A program made the translations under genes and the position numbers. Shown here one piece after another: positions 47,888 to 56,269 of a stretch of DNA of 64,000 nt (position 1 is the first letter of the stretch; each line of letters starts with the position of its first letter). Location of the stretch: positions 62,001-126,000 of the forward strand of contig NZ_JAHKKG010000009.1 of NCBI RefSeq assembly GCF_018829635.1, in the 5' to 3' direction. The notes beneath the pieces are model-generated. The model did no database searches, was not told the DNA's origin, and saw only the letters and a program-made list of their open reading frames with translations. Origin of the DNA: Paractinoplanes bogorensis. Its GTDB lineage: Bacteria > Actinomycetota > Actinomycetes > Mycobacteriales > Micromonosporaceae.

Positions 47888-49888
47888 GTGGCGGAGGCAA
47901 ACGCCCGGCCCGAGAACCAGCCCGCCCAGCCCGAGAGCCCGCCCGCCCGGCCCGAGACCGGCCCCGCCAGCTCCGCGGACGCCAACCGGACGCCCACGGA
48001 CCGGCCCGCCCGGCCCAAGAACCAACCCGCCCGGCCCGAGACCGACCCCGCAAGCTCCGCGGACGCCCACCGGACGCCCACGGACCGGCCCGCGCAGCCC
48101 GAGAACCAACCCGCCCGGCCCGAGACCGACCCCGCAAGCTCCGCGGACGCCAACCGGACGCCCACGGACCGGCCCGCGCAGCCGACGGACAGTCCTGCAC
48201 AGGCAACGGGCAGGCATCAGCCGACGGACAGTCCTGCGCAGACAACGAGCCAGCATCAGCAGCCGACGGACGGTCCTGCGCAGACAATGGGCCGGCCTCA
48301 GCAGCCGACGGAGCATGCTCCGAACCAGCTCACACAAGCGGAACACAACGAGCGGGCGGCAGGTAGCAAGCGGGCGACGGGCCAGGACGCGCAGACGGCA
48401 CGGCTCGAGGTCGTCGAGGTCAGTAAGTCGTTCGGTGCGGTCGCGGCCGTCCAAGGCGTCAGCTTCGCGCTCTATCCCGGCGAGGCCCACGCGCTCGTCG
48501 GCGAGAACGGTGCCGGCAAGTCGACCATCGTGAAGATGCTGGCCGGCGTCCACCGGCCCGACACCGGGACGCTGCGGGTCGACGGCTCCGATGTGGACTT
48601 CGCCGGGCCCGGTGACGCCAAAGCGGCCGGCATCGCGGTCATCTATCAGGAACCGACGCTCTTCCCCGACCTGTCCGTGGCCGAGAACATCGCCATGGGC
48701 AACCAGCCACTGACCCGCACCAGGCAGATCGACCGCAAGCAGATGCACGCCACCGCCGAGCGGCTCTTCCGCCGGCTCGGCGTCCCGCTCGACCCGACCC
48801 GTCCGGCCCGTGGGCTCTCGATCGCCGATCAGCAGCTGGTCGAGATCGCCAAGGCCCTCTCGTCCGAGGCCCGAGTCCTGATCATGGACGAACCCACTGC
48901 CGCGCTGTCCGCCGTCGAGGTCGAGCGGCTCTTCGCGGTCGTACGGTCGCTGCGAGACGAGGGTGCGGCGATCATGTTCATCTCGCACCGGTTCGAAGAG
49001 ATCACCGCCCTGTGCGAGCGGGTGACGATCATGCGGGACGGCCGGCACGTCGCCACCGAGCTGGTCGCCGACCTCAGCGTCGACGACATGATCCGCCGGA
49101 TGGTCGGCCGCGACCTGAGCGCGCTGTTCCCCAAGCAGCAGGTCACTCCGGGCGAGACCGTGCTCGAGGTCGAGGGCCTGTCCCGCGAGGGCATTTTCCG
49201 GGACATTTCCTTTTCCGTACGGGCGGGAGAGATCGTCGCTCTGGCCGGGCTCGTCGGCGCGGGCCGTTCCGAGGTCATGCAAGCGGTGTTCGGAGTGGAC
49301 CCGTATGACCGGGGAACCGTCAAGGTGCACGGCCGGCGCCTGCGTAAGGGCGATCCGCGGTCGGCGATGGCGGCCGGCATGGCACTGGTGCCCGAGGATC
49401 GCCGCCAGCAGGGCCTGGTGATGGACCTGTCGATCGAACGCAACGTGACCCTCCCCCGCGCCCGCAAGCTCGCCCGGCTGGGACTGCTGTTCGGCGGCAC
49501 CGAGCGTGCGGCCGCCGAGACCTGGACCCGCAAGCTGCAGACCAAGCTAGGCCGGTTGTCCGACGCGGTCGGCACGCTCTCGGGCGGCAACCAGCAGAAG
49601 GTCGTGCTGGCCAAGTGGCTGGCCACCGGGCCCAAGCTGCTGATCGTCGACGAACCCACCCGGGGCATCGACGTCGGCACCAAGGCCGAGGTGCACCGGT
49701 TGATGTCGTCGCTCGCGGCCGACGGGCTCGCGGTCGTCATGGTCTCGTCCGAACTGCCCGAGGTGCTGGGCATGGCCGACCGGATCATCGTGCTGCGCGA
49801 GGGCCGCGTCACCGCCGAGCTGACCCGGGCCGAAGCCACCGAGGAATCCGTCATGTATGCCGCCATGGGCCAGGAGGTGGCCGCATGA
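47888..49888 (+). CDS. CUT2 sugar ABC importer ATPase with long repetitive N-terminal extension
   Basis: The 666-residue protein contains two ABC cassettes (RbsA/MglA type), from about residue 171 to the end. The first has GENGAGKST (205-213) and VLIMDEPTAALSAVE. The second has LSGGNQQKVVLAKWL and LLIVDEPTRGIDVG. It powers import of, most likely, L-rhamnose. Before the first cassette is a Pro/Ala/Thr-rich disordered extension of about 170 residues made of three 28-residue repeats (residues 17-100) and about three 14-residue repeats. GTG 47888 has GGAGG about 8 nt upstream, so the extension should be translated. Normal members are about 500 residues. Confidence 0.9.
   Translation: MAEANARPENQPAQPESPPARPETGPASSADANRTPTDRPARPKNQPARPETDPASSADAHRTPTDRPAQPENQPARPETDPASSADANRTPTDRPAQPTDSPAQATGRHQPTDSPAQTTSQHQQPTDGPAQTMGRPQQPTEHAPNQLTQAEHNERAAGSKRATGQDAQTARLEVVEVSKSFGAVAAVQGVSFALYPGEAHALVGENGAGKSTIVKMLAGVHRPDTGTLRVDGSDVDFAGPGDAKAAGIAVIYQEPTLFPDLSVAENIAMGNQPLTRTRQIDRKQMHATAERLFRRLGVPLDPTRPARGLSIADQQLVEIAKALSSEARVLIMDEPTAALSAVEVERLFAVVRSLRDEGAAIMFISHRFEEITALCERVTIMRDGRHVATELVADLSVDDMIRRMVGRDLSALFPKQQVTPGETVLEVEGLSREGIFRDISFSVRAGEIVALAGLVGAGRSEVMQAVFGVDPYDRGTVKVHGRRLRKGDPRSAMAAGMALVPEDRRQQGLVMDLSIERNVTLPRARKLARLGLLFGGTERAAAETWTRKLQTKLGRLSDAVGTLSGGNQQKVVLAKWLATGPKLLIVDEPTRGIDVGTKAEVHRLMSSLAADGLAVVMVSSELPEVLGMADRIIVLREGRVTAELTRAEATEESVMYAAMGQEVAA
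47936..48187 (+). repeat. 84-bp coding tandem repeat, three copies
   Basis: Three consecutive 84-bp units encode 28-residue repeats of the type PARPETDPASSADANRTPTD. Copies 2 and 3 are almost identical. They lie in the N-terminal extension of the ABC ATPase. Confidence 0.9.
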
Positions 49889-50910
49889 CCGCCGCTCCGA
49901 CCACGCTGAACCGGCCCGCCCGCAAGAACCCCACGAAGAACCTGCTCAAGACACGCGAGCTGGGCATCGTGCTCGCGCTGGCCCTGCTGATCGCTTACAC
50001 CGCGATCGACAACTCCCGTTTCCTGAGCGGGCAGAGCATCCGCGACAACCTGCTCAACACGGCGATCCTCGCGGTCATGGCCACCGGCCAGGCGATCGTG
50101 GTGATCACCCGGAACATCGACCTCAGCGTCGGCTCGGTGCTCGGCATCAGCGCGTTCACCGTGGCCACGATGATGAGCAGCAATCCGGGCCTGCCGATGA
50201 TCGTCGCGATCCTGGTCGGCCTGGCCGTGGGAGCGGTCGCCGGGCTGGTCAACGGCGTGCTGGTCCGGTTCGGCAAGGTGCCCGCCCTGGTCGTCACGCT
50301 GGGCACGCTCTACATCTATCGCGGCATCACCTATTCCTGGGCCGGTGGCTCGCAGGTCAACGCCGACGAGCTGCCCCGACACTTCCTGACCTTCGCCAAC
50401 GACAGCCTGCTGGGCATCCCCTGGCTGGTGCTGATCGCCTTGGTCGTGGTCGGCGCCGGCTCGCTGATGATGCGTAACTACAAGGTCGGCCGGGAGCTGT
50501 ACGCGATGGGGTCGAGCCCGGCCGCCGCCGAGCTGGCCGGCATCAAGGTCGCCCGCAACCTGCTCACCGCGTTCGTGCTCAGCGGCGCGCTGGCCGGGCT
50601 GGCCGGTGTGCTCTACGCGGCCCGGTTCGGCACGGTCGACGCCGCGGCCGGCTCCGGCTACGAGCTGAACGTCGTGGCCGCAGTGGTGGTCGGGGGCGTG
50701 GCCGTCTTCGGTGGCAGCGGCACGGTGTGGGGTGCGGCGCTCGGGGCTCTGCTGCTCACGGTGATCGGCAGCGCCCTCGCGGTGCTCGACATCAACCAGT
50801 TCTGGCAGCAGGCGATCGTCGGCGCGCTGATCATCCTGGCCATCTGCGCCGACCGCCTGGTCGCGGTGCGCATCGCCCGCTCGCTCAGAAAACGAGACGC
50901 GCATGTCTGA
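49885..50910 (+). CDS. CUT2 sugar ABC permease 1
   Basis: The 341-residue membrane protein has about 8-10 hydrophobic segments of the RbsC type, with the conserved VITRNIDLSVGSVLGISAFTVA, ALVVTLGTLYIYRGITY and VVVGGVAVFGGSGTVWGAALGALLL. ATG 49885 overlaps the ATPase stop (ATGA). It forms the channel with permease 2, a two-permease layout found in rhamnose-type importers. Confidence 0.95.
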   Translation: MTAAPTTLNRPARKNPTKNLLKTRELGIVLALALLIAYTAIDNSRFLSGQSIRDNLLNTAILAVMATGQAIVVITRNIDLSVGSVLGISAFTVATMMSSNPGLPMIVAILVGLAVGAVAGLVNGVLVRFGKVPALVVTLGTLYIYRGITYSWAGGSQVNADELPRHFLTFANDSLLGIPWLVLIALVVVGAGSLMMRNYKVGRELYAMGSSPAAAELAGIKVARNLLTAFVLSGALAGLAGVLYAARFGTVDAAAGSGYELNVVAAVVVGGVAVFGGSGTVWGAALGALLLTVIGSALAVLDINQFWQQAIVGALIILAICADRLVAVRIARSLRKRDAHV

Positions 50911-51934
50911 CACGCTGACGAAGAGCGCCACCCCGACCCGTACGGGAAAAGGGAATCTGAGGAGCAAGCTCACCGGCTGGGACACCATCATCGGGGTTCT
51001 CACGGTCCTCGTGCTGATCATCGCGTCGTTCGCCGTGGACAACTTCGGGACCAGCCGGAACTTCACCTTCATGGTGCTCGACCTGCTGCCCATCATCCTG
51101 ATCGCGCTGCCGATGACGATGATCATCGTGACCGGCGAGATCGACCTGTCGGTGGCCAGCACGCTCGGCCTGACCAGCTCGATGATGGGCTGGCTGTGGA
51201 ACCAGGGCCTCTCGATCGAGACGATCATCCCGCTCTGCGTGGTCATCGGCGCGGTCTGTGGCGTGGTCAACGGCTTCCTGATCACCGGCCTGGGGCTGCC
51301 CTCGCTGGCGGTCACCATCGGCACGCTGGCGCTCTACCGCGGCCTCGCGTTCGTGGTGCTGGGCGACGGCGCGGTGGCCGACTTTCCCTGGAACTACACG
51401 GGTTGGGTCACCGGAACGCTCGGCGGTGGAGCCGTACCCAATGTGCTGATCCTGATCGTGGTGCTCGCCCTGATCTTCGGGATCGTCCAGCACGCCACCC
51501 CGTTCGGCCGCTCGCTGTACGCCATCGGCGCCAACGCGCAGGCCGCACACTTCTCCGGCATCCGAGTCGCCCGTACGAAGTTCTGGCTGTACGTCGTCAG
51601 CGGTGCGATCGCCGGCCTGGTCGGCGTGCTGTGGACCCTGCGTTACTCCAGCGCCCGCGCCGACAACGGCTCGGGCCTCGAACTCGCCGTGGTCGCGGCC
51701 GTCCTGCTGGGCGGTGTCTCGATCTTCGGCGGCAAGGGCAGCCTGCCCGGTGTGCTGGCCGGCGTCGTGCTGCTGACCGCGCTGCAGAACGCGCTGCGTC
51801 TGGAGGACGTCTCCGGGCAGGCGCTCAACATCGTCACGGGCTCGCTGCTCGTGCTCTCCGTATTGCTTCCGAACATCACCACCGCCGTACGCGGAAATTG
51901 GCACCGCCGCCGCCTCCGGCAAGCCGCGCGATAA
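50903..51934 (+). CDS. CUT2 sugar ABC permease 2
   Basis: The 343-residue membrane protein is a homologue of permease 1: MTMIIVTGEIDLSVASTLGLTSS, LAVTIGTLALYRGLAFVVL and VVAAVLLGGVSIFGGKGSLPGVLAG. It starts at ATG 50903, overlapping the end of permease 1 by 8 bp. A basic C-terminus (RGNWHRRRLRQAAR) is cytoplasmic. Confidence 0.95.
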   Translation: MSDTLTKSATPTRTGKGNLRSKLTGWDTIIGVLTVLVLIIASFAVDNFGTSRNFTFMVLDLLPIILIALPMTMIIVTGEIDLSVASTLGLTSSMMGWLWNQGLSIETIIPLCVVIGAVCGVVNGFLITGLGLPSLAVTIGTLALYRGLAFVVLGDGAVADFPWNYTGWVTGTLGGGAVPNVLILIVVLALIFGIVQHATPFGRSLYAIGANAQAAHFSGIRVARTKFWLYVVSGAIAGLVGVLWTLRYSSARADNGSGLELAVVAAVLLGGVSIFGGKGSLPGVLAGVVLLTALQNALRLEDVSGQALNIVTGSLLVLSVLLPNITTAVRGNWHRRRLRQAAR

Positions 51935-51954
51935 CCCAAAGAATGGAGTACACA

Positions 51955-53031
51955 GTGCTTCGCTCCCCCCGGACACTACTTTCCGTTACTTCGGCCGCAC
52001 TCCTCGTCGCCGGGCTCTCGGCCTGCGGGGGCACCACCAAAGACAGCAACACCAACACCGGTTCCGGTACGCAGGCATCCGCGGCCGCCGATCCGAATGC
52101 GGCTCTGAAAGAGGGGCTGAAAATTGCGTTCCTCCCGAAACAGTTGAACAACCCGTATTCGGACGTCGAGACCGGCGGCGGCAAGGTCGCCGTGGACGAG
52201 CTCAAGGGCGAGTACAAGCTGGTCGGCCCGAACGACGCCTCGGCCTCGTCGCAGGTGTCCTACATCAACACCCTGATCCAGCAGCAGCAGGACGTGATCG
52301 TGGTCGCGGCCAACGACCCGAACGCGGTCTGCCCGTCGCTCAACCAGGCCCGCCAAGCCAAGATCAAGGTCATCACGTTCGACTCGGACGCCAGCAAGGA
52401 CTGCCGGGACGCGTTCATCAACCAGGCCACGACCGAGGGCATCGGCCAGTCGCTGGCCAAGATGGCGCTCGAGCAGGCCGGCAGCGACGGCGGTGAGATC
52501 GCGGTCCTCTCGGCCACCCCGAACGCCACGAACCAGAACTCCTGGATCGCGGTCATGAAGGAAGAGCTCAAGAAGCCCGAGTACGCCAAGCTCAAGCTGG
52601 TCAAGGTCGCATACGGCAACGACGACGACCAGAAGAGCTTCCAGGAGGCCCAGGGCCTGCTGCAGTCGTACCCGAACCTGAAGGTCATCGTCGCCCCGAC
52701 CACGGTCGGCATCGCGGCCGGCGCGCGGTACATCAGTTCGTCCAGCTACAAGGGCAAGGTCGCGGTGACCGGGCTCGGGCTGCCGAACCAGATGCGTGAG
52801 TACGTGAAGGACGGCACGGTCACCAAGTTCGCGCTGTGGAACCCGGCCGACATCGGTTACCTGGCCGCCTATGCGGGCGCGGCCATGGCGTCCGGGCAGA
52901 TCACCGGGGCCGAGGGCGAGAAGTTCAAGGCGGGCAAGCTCGGCGACTACACGATCGGCAAGGACGGGGAGATCGTGCTCGGTCCGCCGACCGAGTTCAC
53001 CAAGGAAAACATCGACCAGTTCAACTTCTGA
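51955..53031 (+). CDS. Sugar-binding lipoprotein of the rhamnose-type ABC importer
   Basis: The product is a 358-residue lipoprotein: VLRSPRTLLSVTSAALLVAGLSACGG, with lipobox GLSAC. The mature part is a periplasmic-binding fold of the ribose/rhamnose group (KIAFLPKQLNNPYSDVETGGGKVAVDEL, QQQQDVIVVAANDPNAVCPSL, VITFDSDASKDCRDAFINQA). I start it at GTG 51955 because GGAG lies 5 nt upstream. ATG 51943 is in frame but has no comparable site. Its place before rhaM and rhaI supports L-rhamnose as ligand. Confidence 0.93.
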   Translation: MLRSPRTLLSVTSAALLVAGLSACGGTTKDSNTNTGSGTQASAAADPNAALKEGLKIAFLPKQLNNPYSDVETGGGKVAVDELKGEYKLVGPNDASASSQVSYINTLIQQQQDVIVVAANDPNAVCPSLNQARQAKIKVITFDSDASKDCRDAFINQATTEGIGQSLAKMALEQAGSDGGEIAVLSATPNATNQNSWIAVMKEELKKPEYAKLKLVKVAYGNDDDQKSFQEAQGLLQSYPNLKVIVAPTTVGIAAGARYISSSSYKGKVAVTGLGLPNQMREYVKDGTVTKFALWNPADIGYLAAYAGAAMASGQITGAEGEKFKAGKLGDYTIGKDGEIVLGPPTEFTKENIDQFNF

Positions 53032-53045
53032 TTGGTTTTCACGAC

Positions 53046-53375
53046 ATGCGCTATTGCTTCTCCTTGCAGATCCGCCCCGAGCGGATGGCGGAATACGTGG
53101 AGCGGCACCAGGCCGTGTGGCCCGAGATGCAGGACGCACTTCGGGCCACCGGCTGGCGCAACTATTCGCTCTTCCTCCGCACCGACGGGCTGCTGATCGG
53201 CTACGTCGAGGCGGACGATCTCGAAGCGTCCCAGGCGGCCATGGCGGCCCTGGACGTCAACACCAGGTGGCAGTCGGAAATGGCGGAATTCTTCGCCGGC
53301 GGCGGACCCAATGACGGGTTCCCGCAGCTGACCGAGGTCTTCCACCTTGCCGAGAATTCACAGGAGAACCCATGA
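53046..53375 (+). CDS. rhaM: L-rhamnose mutarotase
   Basis: This 109-residue protein of the RhaM family interconverts the alpha and beta anomers of L-rhamnose so that the isomerase can act. Family features are YCFSLQIRPERMAEYVERHQAVWPEM, WRNYSLFLRTDGLLIGYVEADD and a Trp-rich C-terminus (TRWQSEMAEFF). ATG 53046 follows the binding-protein gene by 14 bp. The stop overlaps the rhaI ATG (53372-53375). Confidence 0.95.
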   Translation: MRYCFSLQIRPERMAEYVERHQAVWPEMQDALRATGWRNYSLFLRTDGLLIGYVEADDLEASQAAMAALDVNTRWQSEMAEFFAGGGPNDGFPQLTEVFHLAENSQENP

Positions 53376-54538
53376 CCGACCTCGCCGCCGTCAAGCGAGC
53401 CCTGACGGCCCAGCGCATCGAGACCCCGTCGTGGGCCTACGCCAATTCCGGTACGCGTTTCAAGGTCTTCGCCCAGCCCGGAGTGCCTCGCAATCCGGAG
53501 GAAAAGATCGCCGACGCTGCGACCGTGCACCGTTTCACCGGCGTCGCCCCGTCGGTGGCGCTGCACATTCCGTGGGACAAGGTGGCCGACTACAGCGCGC
53601 TCACGTCCTACGCCCACGACCAGGGCGTGCAGATCGGCGCGATCAACACGAACGTCTTCCAGGACGACGACTACAAACTGGGCTCGGTCACCAACCCGGA
53701 CGCGGGAATCCGGCGTAAGGCCACCGATCACCTGCTCGAGGCGATCGACATCATGGGCCAGACCGGTTCGCGCGACCTGAAGCTGTGGTTCTCCGACGGC
53801 ATCAACTATCCCGGCCAGGACGACCTGCACGACCGCCAGGACAGGCTGGCCGCCGCGTTGCGCGAGGCCTACGACCGGCTGACCGGCGATCAGCGGATCC
53901 TGTTGGAGTACAAGCTGTTCGAGCCGGCCTTCTACGCCACCGACGTGCCGGACTGGGGTACCTCGTACGCCCACTGCATCGAACTCGGCGAACGAGCCAC
54001 GGTCTGCATCGACACCGGGCACCACGCCCCCGGCACGAACATCGAGTTCATCGTGGCGTTCCTGCTGCGCCAGAAGAAGCTCGGCGCCTTCGACTTCAAC
54101 AGTCGCTTCTACGCCGACGACGACCTGATGGTGGGCGCGGCCGACCCGTTCCAGTTGTTCCGCATCATGTACGAGATCGTGCGCGGCGGCGCGCTCGACC
54201 CGGCGTACGGGATCGCCTTCATGCTCGACCAGTGCCACAACATCGAGCGCAAGATCCCGGCGATCATCCGCTCGGTCATGAACGTGCAGGAGGCCACGGC
54301 CAAGGCCCTGCTGGTCGACCGCGACGCCCTGTCAAAGGCCCAGCAGGCGGGCGACGTGCTGGAGGCGAACGCGGTCTTCATGGACGCCTACAACACCGAC
54401 GTGCGCCCGTTGCTGGCCGACGTGCGTACGGACGCCGGCCTCGACCCCGACCCGATCGCCGCATACCGCCGAAGCGGCTACGACGAAAAAATCATCGCCG
54501 ACCGGGTGGGCGGCACCCAGGCCGGCTGGGGCGCCTGA
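53372..54538 (+). CDS. rhaI: L-rhamnose isomerase (Pseudomonas-stutzeri type)
   Basis: This 388-residue metal-dependent TIM-barrel isomerase converts L-rhamnose to L-rhamnulose. Motifs typical of this group are seen: AYANSGTRFKVFAQPGVPRNPEEKIADAA, GVAPSVALHIPWDKV, DLKLWFSDGINYPGQDDLHDRQDRL, YKLFEPAFYATDVPDWG, CIDTGHHAPGTNIEFIVA and GAFDFNSRFYADDDLMVGAADPFQLFRIM, with the expected His and Asp metal ligands. It is the last gene of the operon and a 13-bp terminator stem follows. Confidence 0.95.
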   Translation: MTDLAAVKRALTAQRIETPSWAYANSGTRFKVFAQPGVPRNPEEKIADAATVHRFTGVAPSVALHIPWDKVADYSALTSYAHDQGVQIGAINTNVFQDDDYKLGSVTNPDAGIRRKATDHLLEAIDIMGQTGSRDLKLWFSDGINYPGQDDLHDRQDRLAAALREAYDRLTGDQRILLEYKLFEPAFYATDVPDWGTSYAHCIELGERATVCIDTGHHAPGTNIEFIVAFLLRQKKLGAFDFNSRFYADDDLMVGAADPFQLFRIMYEIVRGGALDPAYGIAFMLDQCHNIERKIPAIIRSVMNVQEATAKALLVDRDALSKAQQAGDVLEANAVFMDAYNTDVRPLLADVRTDAGLDPDPIAAYRRSGYDEKIIADRVGGTQAGWGA

Positions 54539-54543
54539 CCGTA

Positions 54544-54580
54544 CGTGTTCCGAGGGTGCCTCAAGCGCCCTCGGAACACG
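54544..54580 (+). terminator. Terminator after rhaI
   Basis: CGTGTTCCGAGGG (54544-54556) pairs perfectly with CCCTCGGAACACG (54568-54580), 5 bp after the stop. Confidence 0.85.
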
Positions 54581-54595
54581 CGTCGCTGCGCTGGT

Positions 54596-55159
54596 TCAGC
54601 CCCTCGTCGCGAGCCAAACGCGAGCATGCTCGGCCGAGACACGATGCTTGGCCGGCACCTCGGCGAGGCGTGCACTGATTACGGAGATCTCGACGAGTTC
54701 CGCGTCCAGCAGCGCCGCCACGAAGTTTCTGTCTTTCTCTCGCAGCGCACACAGCTTGGCGACGCACAGATCCTCTTTGTCGAGGCACCATCCGGTGTAT
54801 TGAGGATCGCCGGAAAGCGCCGCGGTATTGGCGTTCTGAACTCTCACCAGCCGGTCGCGCCAGCCGCCGGGCAGGATCGCCGTCTCCAGGTCGACGCCGT
54901 CGATGCTGAAGCCGTGCTGTTCCTCGAACGGTGACCACTCGCCCGCGACACCCTCGATCAGGTCGGCCAGTCGCGCCGTCTCGGTGTTGTCAGCGCCGAG
55001 CGGAAGGATGTCGATCTCGGCGGACATGGTGGCCTCGGCCGGCAGTTCATCCTCCGTGAAGGAGCCGAGGATCGACTGCGAGCCGACCACGACCACGGCA
55101 TCATGGCCGATGATCTGACAAGCGGTCCGGATCGCGTGTTCGAGCTGGTCGCGTCGCAT
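54596..55159 (-). CDS. Nucleotidyltransferase-like protein (DUF6036 type), likely toxin or effector
   Basis: The 187-residue protein has a GS motif in DAVVVVGSQSILGSFTEDELP and an acidic motif in MSAEIDILPLG, the pattern of minimal nucleotidyltransferases of the DUF6036/AbiEii-like type. Further conserved-looking segments are WSPFEEQHGFSIDGVDLETAILPGGWRDRL and CLDKEDLCVAKLCALREKDRNFVAALL. It overlaps the HTH gene by one base (TGATG). Such pairs act as toxin-antitoxin or abortive-infection modules. That role is inferred from architecture. Third positions are less GC-biased than those of its neighbours. Confidence 0.75.
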   Translation of the reverse strand: MRRDQLEHAIRTACQIIGHDAVVVVGSQSILGSFTEDELPAEATMSAEIDILPLGADNTETARLADLIEGVAGEWSPFEEQHGFSIDGVDLETAILPGGWRDRLVRVQNANTAALSGDPQYTGWCLDKEDLCVAKLCALREKDRNFVAALLDAELVEISVISARLAEVPAKHRVSAEHARVWLATRG

Positions 55160-55677
55160 CAGGTCGCCAGACCCAGAACCTCGGCACGCTCGCCCTGAGA
55201 CAGCAGGCCACGCATGGGCGAGACCTCCCGCATCTCGATCGAGTCGACATCAAGCCCAGTCATCACGCGATGCAACCCGGACACGTCCCCACCGCCGATC
55301 AGGCTCTCCCACCTGTCGAGGTTCCGCAGGTGAGGCTGGCCCTGGGTGCTGCTCCGGAGACGGGACAGGTTGCTGAGCATCGCCGGTCGCCACTCGTTCA
55401 ACGTCTGCGATGTCAGATGACTCGACAGCCGGCGATGCAGTTCCCACGAACGTTTCGAGGAGCGTCCGAGCTCCGGCCGGACCGGCCGCCGAACGACTTC
55501 CAAGCGATAGCCCATGCACGACAGCAAACGGTCGAGCATGTCGTCGCTCAGGTGACCTCGCCCGGAGAGGAACTGGCTGATGCTCGGTTGACGCACGCCG
55601 CTGATCCGCGACAACTCGGACTGAGTGATGCCGACTTCCGTCATCACTTCGCGCAGAATCTCGCCCCGGCACCCCAC
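55159..55677 (-). CDS. XRE-type HTH protein paired with the nucleotidyltransferase
   Basis: The product is about 172 residues. The N-terminal XRE helix-turn-helix is clear: EILREVMTEVGITQSELSRISGVRQPSISQFLSGRGHLSDDMLDRLLSCMGYRL. The C-terminal part is Arg/Leu-rich and helical (LRSSTQGQPHLRNLDRWESLIGG) and may contact the partner protein. Start candidates are GTG 55677 and TTG 55683, with ATG 55644 too far in, as it would cut the first helix. Two inverted repeats directly upstream are plausible self-operators. It would be the antitoxin if the pair is a TA module. Confidence 0.8.
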   Translation of the reverse strand: MGCRGEILREVMTEVGITQSELSRISGVRQPSISQFLSGRGHLSDDMLDRLLSCMGYRLEVVRRPVRPELGRSSKRSWELHRRLSSHLTSQTLNEWRPAMLSNLSRLRSSTQGQPHLRNLDRWESLIGGGDVSGLHRVMTGLDVDSIEMREVSPMRGLLSQGERAEVLGLAT

Positions 55678-55684
55678 GCCCAAA

Positions 55685-55729
55685 CTATAGCAGGAAAAGC
55701 TATAGCCCGCTGGCTATCTATCGCCAGCG
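55685..55729. promoter_or_regulatory. Two inverted repeats upstream of the HTH gene
   Basis: CTATAGC-7 nt-GCTATAG (55685-55705) and CGCTGGC-8 nt-GCCAGCG (55708-55729) lie immediately before the HTH gene. The first is AT-rich and reaches the start region, fitting autorepression by the XRE protein. Confidence 0.7.
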
Positions 55730-55762
55730 ATTGAACAGGAAAAACTCGCGTGAAGTTCCGCG

Positions 55763-56269
55763 TTATGTGCGTCGTGGCGGGAGGTTGTGCAGTGTCATCT
55801 CGGTCAGTTCGCCGGCCTGGATGATGGCGGTCTGGTAGGTGCAGAAGGGCTGTCGGCGACGGTCGGTGGGTGAGCCCGGGTTGAGCAGGCGCAGCCCCGA
55901 GGCCGAGGTGGTGTCCCACGGGATGTGGGAGTGGCCGAAGACCAGGACGTCGACGTCGGGGAACTGGGCCGCGCAGCGCTCGGTGCGGCCGGTGGAAGCG
56001 CCCGTCTCGTGGATCACCGCGAAACGCAGGCCGGCCAGGTCGGCGTACGCGATCTCGGGCAGGCGGGCCCGCAAGGCCGGCCCGTCGTTGTTGCCGTAGC
56101 AGGCGACCAGATGTGAAGCGCGCGCCTCGAACCGGTCGAGGGTGGCCTCGTCGACCCAGTCGCCGGCGTGGATGACCACGTCGGCCTCGTCGATCGCGGT
56201 CCACAGCGGGGGCGGCAGGTCGCGGGCCCGCTTCGGCAGGTGGGTGTCGCTCGTCAGCACCAGTCGCAC
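55763..56269 (-). CDS. YfcE-like metallophosphoesterase
   Basis: The 168-residue protein starts at GTG 56269 (VRLVLTSDTHLPKR). It has the metallophosphoesterase metal motifs in order: DTH (residues 8-10), GDWVDEA, GNND, HET and GHSHIP. This is the YfcE/MJ0936 type of phosphodiesterase with a two-metal site and unknown natural substrate. An upstream ATG at 56341 would add a basic segment that does not fit the family. Next to it on the right is a 359-bp non-coding region with the leader of the discoidin gene. Confidence 0.88.
   Translation of the reverse strand: MRLVLTSDTHLPKRARDLPPPLWTAIDEADVVIHAGDWVDEATLDRFEARASHLVACYGNNDGPALRARLPEIAYADLAGLRFAVIHETGASTGRTERCAAQFPDVDVLVFGHSHIPWDTTSASGLRLLNPGSPTDRRRQPFCTYQTAIIQAGELTEMTLHNLPPRRT

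Noticed and set aside
54596..55159. Full AbiE phage-exclusion system
   Set aside because: The partner is a plain XRE protein and the nucleotidyltransferase is too small for a typical AbiEii, so only a TA-like pair is claimed.
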